Source: an uncultured Campylobacterales bacterium (GTDB taxonomy: Bacteria > Campylobacterota > Campylobacteria > Campylobacterales > Arcobacteraceae). From it: 64,000 bases of DNA. Location of the stretch: positions 1 through 64,000 of the forward strand of contig CANNFB010000001.1 in assembly GCA_947503785.1 (NCBI GenBank), written 5' to 3'. The first letter of the stretch is position 1. Each line of letters opens with the position of its first letter. The notes beneath the pieces are model-generated. The model did no database searches. It had not been told where the DNA came from and worked only from the letters and a program-made list of their open reading frames with translations. A program made the position numbers and the translations under genes. This document shows, one piece after another, positions 53,706 through 62,480 of this stretch.

Positions 53706-56249
53706 CTAATTTTTACAATTAATTTCTCTAACTCTATTTAATAAATCAAATACGATTTCAATATTTTTTTCAATATTTTCAGTTACTGCAAAAATATCCT
53801 CATTATCATAATCTTGAGCGTATAATTCAACTGTATCTTGAACCAGTGAATGAACTTTTGAATGTGCAACTAATAACTCTTGCCATTCGTTACTTTGGGC
53901 AAATTCACTATCTTTATTTGCATCAATCCATTTTCCAAGATTACATTCATGATGACTTTTAACTGTAAAAGTATGATTTGATTTACACTGTGCAAAGTTC
54001 ACATTTTTAAATACAATATGGTCTGCTTTTAATTTATTTACATCAAAAATCAAATCAGTATCACAAATTAATGATTTTGCTTTTTTATCAAAAGATGTTT
54101 TATTTACTACACTTTGTAACTGTACAGCTAAAGATGTAGTTACTTCCGCCATATCACTAATACTTGAAGCTAAAGATGCATTTTGTTGTGTAGCTTGGTC
54201 TAAAGAATTAACCGTGTCATTTATTTGTGCCATTGCTTGTTGTTGTTCTCTTGATGCAGTTGCAACATCTTCAATTAAATCAATTGTTACACCAATATTT
54301 TCATTTAATTCGTTATATCCACCAATCATTTTAGTAGTAATTGTTTTACCATCTTTTGCTTTTGATGTTGCACTTTCAACTAAATCTTTAATCTCTTTAG
54401 CAGCTTCAGCAGATCTACTTGCAAGATTTCGTACTTCTGCAGCAACAACTGCAAATCCTTTTCCAGCTTCACCAGCGGTTGCAGCCTCTACTGCTGCATT
54501 TAAAGAAAGTATATTTGTTTGGAAGGCTATTTGATCAATTACTGAAATAGATTCATGAATAGCATTTACTTCAACACTTAATTGCTCCATTGATTCTGAT
54601 GTTTCATGAGCTAGTGTTCTTCCTGCTTCATTTGACTTAGTAACATTCTGTGCATATAAAGCCATTTTTGTAGCACTTTCACTACTTTTATTAATAGTTG
54701 CAGATATTTCTTCAATTGCTGCTGCTGTTTCCTCTAAAGAAGCTGCTTGTGCATTTGAAGAATCACTTAATCTTTTTGAAGCATCTGATAATTCACTTGC
54801 ACTATTTGTAAGTTTATTATTTGATTCATCAATTAAACACATTACTTCATTAATTGTTGATTGAGTTACTTTTGTACCACTAAATAATGAAGCTATTAAA
54901 CCTGTAAGTCCATCAATTTTAGGAATTTGATTATCATATTTAGCATTTGCAAGAGCAACTAAAACATCTGATAATTGTGTTAGATTTATTTGCATTTTAT
55001 TAATCATATTATTGATTTCAGAAACAAGTGAATTAACTTCAACAGAATGTCCAGTATTTTTTATTCTATCATTAAATAATCCAGCATTAACTTTTCCAAT
55101 AATCATTCGTGATTCATCAATAACTAGCTTATCTTCTTCTTGACCTTTAGCAATAGAATCCAAATAGTCATTAAAACTTTGAACAACATTACCAATTTCA
55201 TCTTTTGATTTAACTTCTATTCTTGTTGAATCTAATGTACTATTATTTTTAATTTCATCTATAGAATCTTTTAAACTTAAAATAGGTGCAATAATATTTC
55301 TTTTCATATTAATTAATGAAATTATCATAGTTAAGAATAAAGATACGACTAAGATAATTAATGCTGCCCAAATAATTGTATAAGCATTATTTGTAGCAAT
55401 TTCAACTTTTTTCATATCACGAGAAGTTAATGCAATTCCTAATTTTTTACCATTAAAATCTTTTATATCAACATACGAATAAAAGTATTTATCATCAATT
55501 AAATATTTATTACTTATTAATTTATCAAAATCAATCTTCTTTAAATTGCTTAAAACTTCTTCATTTATAAATTTCTGAGAAATAATATATTTATCAAGTT
55601 TATGTTTTTTATCTACTTTTGCAACAGCTAAAGAGCTATCCATAAGTAAGAAGAAACCATCTCCAATCTTATCAAAAGATTTTGCAACTGAATTAACACC
55701 TTGCATAAATTCTAATGATCCTAAATGCTTATTTTCATTATCAATGATAGGAACAACTGATCTTATACTAAGTCCAGCTTTCCCAACTTCAAATGTATTT
55801 ACAGAATTTACTGTCTTATTAACTTTTACAACACTAGCTCTAAAAGAACTTAAATCATCACCAAACTTTTGATCTTTCCATGATCTTAAAAAAGATTTAT
55901 TATCTTTAGTGTGGATATGCACTTTTATATTACTAAAAGGTGTATGAAGTTTCATGTTTTTTGATAATGAAGTTAAAGCTTTAATTGCTAAATCTCTATC
56001 ATTGAAAGATAAAGCATTTTGTATTAAACCATCATTTGAAATTGATATTGCATTTGATATACCAACATCTAGTTTAGAACTAAGCTTTTGATCAGCTAAA
56101 TAGTTCAATTCAATATTTAAGTTTGAATAAACTTCATTTTCTATGTCATTCTTATATTTATTTAAAATAAAATAACCAATAATAAGCATTATAATAGTTA
56201 CCATAATTGTAACTAATGCAAACTTTTTTGCAAGACTCATACTCTTCAT
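53706..56249 (-). CDS. Methyl-accepting chemoreceptor with CZB domain
   Basis: The 847-residue receptor has an N-terminal helix (about 9-27), a large periplasmic Cache-type sensor (about 30-285), a second helix (about 290-312), HAMP, and the signalling hairpin (VAAEVRNLASRSAEAAKEI). The C-terminal CZB domain (SHHECNLGKWIDA, AHSKVHSLVQ) binds zinc and has been linked with sensing of oxidants such as hypochlorite. The periplasmic ligand is unknown. It leads an operon with the PAS-GAF kinase. Confidence 0.93.
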   Translation of the reverse strand: MKSMSLAKKFALVTIMVTIIMLIIGYFILNKYKNDIENEVYSNLNIELNYLADQKLSSKLDVGISNAISISNDGLIQNALSFNDRDLAIKALTSLSKNMKLHTPFSNIKVHIHTKDNKSFLRSWKDQKFGDDLSSFRASVVKVNKTVNSVNTFEVGKAGLSIRSVVPIIDNENKHLGSLEFMQGVNSVAKSFDKIGDGFFLLMDSSLAVAKVDKKHKLDKYIISQKFINEEVLSNLKKIDFDKLISNKYLIDDKYFYSYVDIKDFNGKKLGIALTSRDMKKVEIATNNAYTIIWAALIILVVSLFLTMIISLINMKRNIIAPILSLKDSIDEIKNNSTLDSTRIEVKSKDEIGNVVQSFNDYLDSIAKGQEEDKLVIDESRMIIGKVNAGLFNDRIKNTGHSVEVNSLVSEINNMINKMQINLTQLSDVLVALANAKYDNQIPKIDGLTGLIASLFSGTKVTQSTINEVMCLIDESNNKLTNSASELSDASKRLSDSSNAQAASLEETAAAIEEISATINKSSESATKMALYAQNVTKSNEAGRTLAHETSESMEQLSVEVNAIHESISVIDQIAFQTNILSLNAAVEAATAGEAGKGFAVVAAEVRNLASRSAEAAKEIKDLVESATSKAKDGKTITTKMIGGYNELNENIGVTIDLIEDVATASREQQQAMAQINDTVNSLDQATQQNASLASSISDMAEVTTSLAVQLQSVVNKTSFDKKAKSLICDTDLIFDVNKLKADHIVFKNVNFAQCKSNHTFTVKSHHECNLGKWIDANKDSEFAQSNEWQELLVAHSKVHSLVQDTVELYAQDYDNEDIFAVTENIEKNIEIVFDLLNRVREINCKN

Positions 56250-56349
56250 ACTTGTACCCTTTAATATAAATTATTATATATAATACAATATTTTATATTA
56301 AAAAATCTTATAATATACCTATATAAATTAAATAAATAATTATTATTTA

Positions 56350-57369
56350 CTAACCCATGGGATACAAAATCTCATTTTGTATTACTTCTATTTTTTTCAT
56401 TAATTCTTCATCAATCTTAAAACTAAAGGCTTTTAAAGACTCTTCTAGTTGACTTAATTCTCTAGCTCCAATAATTGTTGAGGCTACGAAATCAAAATGT
56501 TTAGAATAAGCAACAGCTAAAGTAACAGGAGAGATTCCATAATCTTTTGCTAATTGTACATATTTATTTGTAGCTGCTACTGTCTTATCATTTACAAATC
56601 TTGAGGCTTGAGCTTGAACTCTTGGATTTGCATGATTGATATAAGCTGCAAATCTTGAATCTTCTGGATAAAAGTTGTTGTTATATTTCCCTGATAATAC
56701 TCCACCTGCTATTGGAGAATAAGGAAGTAATGATATATTTTCTTTTCTACATACTGTTGCTAGTTCATCTAAAAATCTTGGATTTAATAATGAGAAGTTA
56801 TTCTGAATTGATTGAAATCTTGTTAAATTTTTATTTTTTGATGTTTCATTTGCTTTTGTAAGCCCATAAGCAGAATCATTTGAAGTTCCTACGTATCTTA
56901 ATTTACCCTCTTTTACTAAATCATCAAAAGCTCTTAACGACTCTTCAATTGGTACAATTGGATCTGGCCAATGCATTTGGTAAAGGTCTAGATAATCAGT
57001 ATTTAATCTTTTTAAACTACCTTCAACTGCTCTTTTAATATGAAAAGAATCAACAGCAGTTAAGCCATGTCTTGTAGGTGGAACAAACCAACCAGCAGCT
57101 GCTCCACTTACTTTTGATGCTAAGATAATTGAATCTCTATCTTTAGTCTTTAACCATTCACCTACAATCTCTTCAGTGTCCCCTGCTGTTGATTTTTTAG
57201 GTGGTACTGGATATAACTCTGCTGTATCGTAAAAATTTATTCCATTATCGTATGCTTTATCTAAAATCTTAAAAGCTTCTTTTTTTGATGAGCTTGAGCC
57301 AAAAGTCATAGTTCCCATACAAATAGAAGAAACCCTAAGCCCACTATTTCCTATATATCTAAAATCCAT
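56350..57369 (-). CDS. Aldo/keto reductase
   Basis: The 339-residue TIM-barrel enzyme shows GNSGLRVSSICMGTMTFG (7-24), FYDTAELYPVPPKKSTAG with the catalytic Asp and Tyr, and DYLDLYQMHWPDP. It reduces carbonyls with NADPH. It resembles the Tas/YajO group with the extra loop after Tyr. The substrate is unknown, and the gene stands alone. Confidence 0.9.
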   Translation of the reverse strand: MDFRYIGNSGLRVSSICMGTMTFGSSSSKKEAFKILDKAYDNGINFYDTAELYPVPPKKSTAGDTEEIVGEWLKTKDRDSIILASKVSGAAAGWFVPPTRHGLTAVDSFHIKRAVEGSLKRLNTDYLDLYQMHWPDPIVPIEESLRAFDDLVKEGKLRYVGTSNDSAYGLTKANETSKNKNLTRFQSIQNNFSLLNPRFLDELATVCRKENISLLPYSPIAGGVLSGKYNNNFYPEDSRFAAYINHANPRVQAQASRFVNDKTVAATNKYVQLAKDYGISPVTLAVAYSKHFDFVASTIIGARELSQLEESLKAFSFKIDEELMKKIEVIQNEILYPMG

Positions 57370-57434
57370 AATAAATCCTTAATAATATTTAATACGTGAT
57401 TATAGCCTTTAAATAAATATAGATAGTTTAAATA

Positions 57435-58412
57435 TTATTCCATGATACAAATTTCTTTTTTCGCCATATGAGCAACAGTTTCTCTAGCTACTAAATATAC
57501 AATTACTGTAGTTATTATCATTAAAATGTATGAAAATAAACCATAAAACCAATATGATGTTAATTCATACATTAAGATAGTAGCAAGTGTGATTGAAGCC
57601 ATTGGGAACGTAAATGCCCACCATGATATAAAGAATTTTATATTCATATAATTTTTATACATTATAAATACTAGAATTGTAAAAAACAATCCTAAGCTAT
57701 ATAAAATATGTGCAAAGAAGTCTAAGTTCATACTCAATTTCATATATGAAAGAAAGCCAATTGCTGGTGGAGCTATTAATATAAACAGTGTTGGCATAAA
57801 CTTTGGAGCAAACTGTTTATGAAAAATAATTCTATTTAAAATAATTGAAAAAAGTATAATCCAAAAGAAAATACCAATTGAAAAATAAAAATACAAAATA
57901 GCATCATCAACAAAACCTTTTCCAGCAATTGGAACTATTAAGTTACCAACAATAGGAATAAACCAAGCAGGATTTGAATGTTGAATTTCTAAATTATTAT
58001 TTATCCAAAACTTAATCGTATAAAAAGTAAAAAATATATGTAATGAAGCCCCTAAAATAAACAATATTTGAGATAGGTCATCTAAGGTATGTCGATAAAA
58101 AATTGATAATAATAGTGTAGAGATAGAAATAGCAGCAAAAAAATTAACTCTAATAGGATGAATCATCTCTTTTTTTACTTCTTCTTTATGTTTTAATAAT
58201 TTTGAAAGATAAGTAAATACAATTACTAAAAATACAATTGTTGAAAATAATCCTAATAAAGTGCCTATAATTGAAGGGAAATATAAAACTTCACTCAACT
58301 TTTTAAATACCAATGATAAACCAGTTAAACCCATGATTATTGCGAACATCATTACAGGAAAAAACTGTAATCTATTTGAAGGTATTGATTTAATACTCTC
58401 TTTATTTTTCAT
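57435..58412 (-). CDS. SLAC1/TehA-family anion channel
   Basis: About ten helices in 325 residues fit the TehA/SLAC1 family; AWFIPIVGNLIVPIAGKGF (about 149-167) and WWAFTFPMASITLATILMY (about 272-290) are typical. Members transport anions or C4 dicarboxylates and some give tellurite resistance when over-expressed. The substrate here is unknown. Confidence 0.85.
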   Translation of the reverse strand: MKNKESIKSIPSNRLQFFPVMMFAIIMGLTGLSLVFKKLSEVLYFPSIIGTLLGLFSTIVFLVIVFTYLSKLLKHKEEVKKEMIHPIRVNFFAAISISTLLLSIFYRHTLDDLSQILFILGASLHIFFTFYTIKFWINNNLEIQHSNPAWFIPIVGNLIVPIAGKGFVDDAILYFYFSIGIFFWIILFSIILNRIIFHKQFAPKFMPTLFILIAPPAIGFLSYMKLSMNLDFFAHILYSLGLFFTILVFIMYKNYMNIKFFISWWAFTFPMASITLATILMYELTSYWFYGLFSYILMIITTVIVYLVARETVAHMAKKEICIME

Positions 58413-58464
58413 TTATTACATCCTCTTTATAATTAATTTATTATAATTAGAAAAAAGGTTAAAA

Positions 58465-58677
58465 ATGGCAAAAAAGAAACCAACTTTAATAGATTTAAAA
58501 AACATGAACTTATCTTATGAAGAAAAAGGTCAAATAATAAAACTAATAAATTTTAAGACTCAAACACTTTCAATTGATACAGAGATCTATAAAAATGAAA
58601 CTTTTATTGCTAAAAGAAGTATGGTATATGCGCACTTACCTAAAAAACTAAAAGTACAGTTAAACAAGTTTTTCTAA
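58465..58677 (+). CDS. Small protein, unknown
   Basis: The 70-residue basic protein (KKKPTLIDLKNMNLSYEEKG) has a good ribosome binding site (AAAAAGG) and typical codon use, but no domain I recognise. It is divergent from the TehA-like gene and convergent with the corrinoid operon. Confidence 0.45.
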   Translation: MAKKKPTLIDLKNMNLSYEEKGQIIKLINFKTQTLSIDTEIYKNETFIAKRSMVYAHLPKKLKVQLNKFF

Positions 58678-58746
58678 TTAATAGTATAATTATAGCTTAT
58701 TATTATTAAAATTACTTGTAAGTTATATAAGTTTTAATTATAATAA

Positions 58747-60012
58747 TTAAAGATCAAAATAAACTTTTATTTTATTAAAGTTATTCCTAAACATTGTATG
58801 AAAATAAGTACCAAAAACTTTTTCATTTTTAAATGCAGCATAAACTTCATGTTCATTTTTCTTTTTGTATAAAGTATACTCACCCTTAAGATCTCCTATG
58901 ACTTTTGTATAATGAAAAGCGTGACCTGTAATACCTAAGTCATTATCATAGTACCCTAACCTATTAGGTCGTGAGGTTAGTTCAAAGTCTAGTGGCAAAA
59001 GCCCTAACATTTTTTTATCATCAACTTTTCTACCAAGTAAGATAAGTCCAGCACATTCGCCATAAACAGGTTTTGTTTTAGAATGATTAATAAGTGATTC
59101 TTTAAACTCATTTGAATCTTTAAACTTATCATACGCTTTTTGTGTTTCTATATAACCACCACAAATAAAAACAATATCACAATCACTAGGAATAATTTCG
59201 TTCTTTATACTCTTTACAATAGTGACTTTTTTAAAATTCTCTTTTAAAAACTCAAGATTATCATGATATAAAAAAGCAAAATTTTCATCATTTACTACAG
59301 CTATATGTTTATCATATTTTTCTACTTTTTCAAAAGGATAACTTTTCTTATATTTATAATCAAAATTAGCTAATTCATCAAGTTTTTTTAAATCAATATT
59401 AGAAAGTACTTCTTTTGATATTTGCTCTAATTTTCTTTTATCATTATCATCTAAATCAAGGCCAAGATGAACTGAATCTAAAGTTTCGAGTTTACTTTTT
59501 ATCCACCCTATTACTACAATATCATCAAAATCTTTTTCTACTTGTTTTCTTATAAGTTCAAAGTGCATGTAAGAGGATACATGATTGAAAACAACAGCTT
59601 TTACAGTATTGCCCTCTTGATATTCTTTTAATCCTTTTATAATAGCACTAAGAGTTATATAAGAGCCACTTGCATCTAAAATTAGAACTGTTGGTATATT
59701 TAGTAGCTTTGAAACATCATAGGCTGACGAGCCTTTATCCATTCCATCATAAAAACCCATTACCCCTTCTAATATAGATATATTTTTATCACTGTATTTA
59801 TTAAACATCCATTTAACCTGAGATTTATTCATAATAGAAGTATCTAAATTTACACTAGGAGTATCACAAACTTTTTCATGAAATAATGGGTCTATAAAAT
59901 CAGGACCAATTTTAAAAGGACGAACAGATTTTCTATAGTGATAAAGTAAAGCTGTAGTTAAAATAGTTTTACCTTGATTTGATGCAGTTGCACTAATACA
60001 TAAAGCTTTGAT
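58747..60012 (-). CDS. cbiA: Cobyrinate a,c-diamide synthase, probable AUC start
   Basis: This enzyme amidates cobyrinate side chains in corrinoid synthesis. The C-terminal glutamine amidotransferase domain has the nucleophile in YGECAGLILLG, and the fold upstream matches CbiA/CobB. An ATG at 59832 would remove the whole ATP-binding loop; the frame runs 60 codons further and encodes ISATASNQGKTILTTALLYH and FKIGPDFIDPLFH, which are indispensable. No ATG, GTG or TTG exists there; the best start is ATC at 60012, six bases after AAAAAGG and just behind the stop of the upstream permease. The full protein has 421 residues, the expected length. It is the last gene of the corrinoid operon. Confidence 0.92.
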   Translation of the reverse strand: MKALCISATASNQGKTILTTALLYHYRKSVRPFKIGPDFIDPLFHEKVCDTPSVNLDTSIMNKSQVKWMFNKYSDKNISILEGVMGFYDGMDKGSSAYDVSKLLNIPTVLILDASGSYITLSAIIKGLKEYQEGNTVKAVVFNHVSSYMHFELIRKQVEKDFDDIVVIGWIKSKLETLDSVHLGLDLDDNDKRKLEQISKEVLSNIDLKKLDELANFDYKYKKSYPFEKVEKYDKHIAVVNDENFAFLYHDNLEFLKENFKKVTIVKSIKNEIIPSDCDIVFICGGYIETQKAYDKFKDSNEFKESLINHSKTKPVYGECAGLILLGRKVDDKKMLGLLPLDFELTSRPNRLGYYDNDLGITGHAFHYTKVIGDLKGEYTLYKKKNEHEVYAAFKNEKVFGTYFHTMFRNNFNKIKVYFDL

Positions 60013-60013
60013 G

Positions 60014-60973
60014 TTAATCCTTTTTATTTCTTTTAATTAATAAATACACAAAGAAAGGAGCTCCTATAAAAGCAGTTACAACTCCAATAGGAAGACTTGA
60101 TGCTGTATTTAAATTTCTAGCTATTAAATCAGACATTACTAAAAAAATTCCACCATAAAAAAATACAGGAAAGATTAATTGATCTGCACTTTTCTTATAA
60201 ATAAGTTTTATTATATGAGGAACTACAAGCCCAATAAAACCAATAGGACCTACAAAACTAATACTAACACCAACACAAATAGATATAACTATTAGTAAAA
60301 GAAGATTTAACTTATGTACATTTAAACCTTTTAAAAATGCTGTATCATTTGAAATAAGTAAAAGTTTTATCTTTGCTCTATTTACATAAATAGTTACATA
60401 CATAATAGCAGCCATTATAAATATTACAAAAGAGCTTGTAAAACCAACTGTATCTAAACTTCCTAGCGTAAATCTTACTATTGAATAGTTTTGCTCCAAG
60501 TTACTCATATAAAATACTAGCATCAAAGCAGATGAATAAAAGTAAGATAAGGCAATACCTATTAGAAGAATTGAGTTTGTTGAAACGGCTATTGTATTTT
60601 TATTTATATTTTTTGAAATATAATACAAAATTGTAATAGTAACAAGTGAACCAAAAGCAGAAGATATTGATAAAATCATAGCAGGAAAGAACACTATTGA
60701 AATAGCTGTAAATAGAGTCGTACCACTTGCAATTCCTAAAGTATAAGGAGTTATAAGTGCATTTTTAAATATAATTTGAAATATCAAACCACTTAAAGCC
60801 AAAATCCCACCAACAAAAAAAGCTAATAAAACACGAGAAACTCTAAGTTCCCAAAATACTTTATATGTAATAGTAGAAGAATCAAATAGTTCATTTAAAT
60901 TCAACGTAATTTCACCTAAAAAAGGAGAAATTATCAAAATAATTACAGAAAATATATATAAGCTTAGCTTCAT
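60014..60973 (-). CDS. btuC: BtuC/FecCD-type corrinoid ABC permease
   Basis: The 319-residue protein has about ten helices with FecCD motifs: WELRVSRVLLAFFVGGILALSG (about 41-62), and SFVGPIGFIGLVVPHI (about 246-261). Position between the ATPase and cbiA supports corrinoid import, though FecCD permeases also carry haem and siderophores. It overlaps the ATPase gene by four bases. Confidence 0.9.
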   Translation of the reverse strand: MKLSLYIFSVIILIISPFLGEITLNLNELFDSSTITYKVFWELRVSRVLLAFFVGGILALSGLIFQIIFKNALITPYTLGIASGTTLFTAISIVFFPAMILSISSAFGSLVTITILYYISKNINKNTIAVSTNSILLIGIALSYFYSSALMLVFYMSNLEQNYSIVRFTLGSLDTVGFTSSFVIFIMAAIMYVTIYVNRAKIKLLLISNDTAFLKGLNVHKLNLLLLIVISICVGVSISFVGPIGFIGLVVPHIIKLIYKKSADQLIFPVFFYGGIFLVMSDLIARNLNTASSLPIGVVTAFIGAPFFVYLLIKRNKKD

Positions 60974-61668
60974 AAGTTTACTACCAAATGTTCATTTATT
61001 TTTGATATAGAGTCATTATAAAACTTTTTAAGATTTTCATTACAGAAAAATTCTTCATGCTTTCCAAAAAATTCTATTCTTCCATCTCTCATATATAACA
61101 CTTTAAATTTTAAAGCATAAGCTAAATCAAGATTATGAGTTATGATAATCTTTTGTTTTAGAAAATTAGAATTAAAAATATCAAAAACTTCTTTTAGTCT
61201 TGTGATATCTAAATTTGCAGTAAGCTCATCAAAAATAGTAATCTTTGCATCATGTAAAATACTTGAACCTAAAAGTAAAAGTTGTTTTTCTCCTGAACTA
61301 AAAGCTTTACAGTATTTTCTTTCAAGCTTTTTAAGATTCAAGATATCTATTAATTCATCTATTTTTTTATTATCAACTTGATCAATACATGCTAATTCAA
61401 AGAATTCTCTTAAAGTTATGTACTCATCAAATATTGATAATTTTGGAGGAATATAGTTTATATATTCGGCTCTTTTTCTGTCACCTAAATCAGATAGGTT
61501 TTCATTAAATAATTTTACATTATCATTCTCAATTAAATTAGATAAAACTTTGGCTAAAGTTGACTTTCCTGCTCCATTTTCACCTAAGATAATAAGATTT
61601 TCTTTCTCTTTTAAAGAAAAAGAAATATCATGTAATATATTGCTATTGTATTTATTTATTTCTAACAT
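60970..61668 (-). CDS. btuD: BtuD-type ABC transporter ATPase
   Basis: The ATPase shows Walker A GENGAGKSTLAKVL (about 33-46), the signature FSSGEKQLLLLG and Walker B ITIFDELTANLD, with His in the switch. It pairs with the FecCD permease. It overlaps the binding protein gene by 17 bases. Confidence 0.92.
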   Translation of the reverse strand: MLEINKYNSNILHDISFSLKEKENLIILGENGAGKSTLAKVLSNLIENDNVKLFNENLSDLGDRKRAEYINYIPPKLSIFDEYITLREFFELACIDQVDNKKIDELIDILNLKKLERKYCKAFSSGEKQLLLLGSSILHDAKITIFDELTANLDITRLKEVFDIFNSNFLKQKIIITHNLDLAYALKFKVLYMRDGRIEFFGKHEEFFCNENLKKFYNDSISKINEHLVVNL

Positions 61669-62479
61669 TTTCTAATATCTTTTTAAAATCTTTTATAAAA
61701 TAAACTACTCTTTGACTTGGTATTCCTGCGTATAATTTATCTACAATATAAATATTTTTATTAATACTTGCATTAACTGGCAGTTTTAACCAATTTGATA
61801 ATAATTCTTTTTGTTCTTTTATTTTTCCATCTAAAAATGGAGATAAAAGTACTATTATATCAGGATTCATATTGATAATTTTTTCACTATTTACAACTGG
61901 CTGATTTTTACTTGTTGAAAAAAATGCATTTTTATTTCCTGAAGCTTTTAGAATATCTTCAAAATACAGATGATTCCCTGTAATATAAATCTGATTATTT
62001 AGATTCTTTCGTGGACCAATTACAAGCAAAACTTTTTTATTAGAAGTAATACCATTTAAAGAAGCCAATGAATTATCTATATTTGAGATAAGCTCATCAG
62101 CTTTTTGTTCTTTTTTAAAATACTTTCCTAAAGTTCTAATTGTATTTTTTATAGAATCTATAGTATTTGTTTTAAATACTAAAGTTTTTATATTTAAACT
62201 CTTTAAATTTCGTAGTGTTTTTTCATCATAATTTTGAGCAATTACAACAGTTGGTTTTGATTGAATAATCTTTTCTAAAGATATAGTCGCATAACCACCT
62301 ACTTTTTTTACCTCTTTTGATTCAATTGGAAAATCACAATATTGAGTATTAGCCACTACACTATTTCCCATACCAAGAGCATAAACTATTTCATTTATTG
62401 AAGGAGTAAGAGTTACAACTCTACTCTCCCCCATTAAATTCATACAAAAAATAAAAAGTGTAAATATAAGTTTTTTCAT
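61652..62479 (-). CDS. btuF: BtuF-type periplasmic corrinoid-binding protein
   Basis: A signal peptide (LIFTLFIFCMNLMG) without a lipobox precedes the metal-chelate binding fold: RVVTLTPSINEIVYALG (20-36), VVANTQYCDFP, and KPTVVIAQNYD. It hands substrate to the ABC permease. Corrinoid specificity is inferred from the btuB-like gene before it and cbiA after it. Confidence 0.9.
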   Translation of the reverse strand: MKKLIFTLFIFCMNLMGESRVVTLTPSINEIVYALGMGNSVVANTQYCDFPIESKEVKKVGGYATISLEKIIQSKPTVVIAQNYDEKTLRNLKSLNIKTLVFKTNTIDSIKNTIRTLGKYFKKEQKADELISNIDNSLASLNGITSNKKVLLVIGPRKNLNNQIYITGNHLYFEDILKASGNKNAFFSTSKNQPVVNSEKIINMNPDIIVLLSPFLDGKIKEQKELLSNWLKLPVNASINKNIYIVDKLYAGIPSQRVVYFIKDFKKILENVRNK

Positions 62480-62480
62480 A

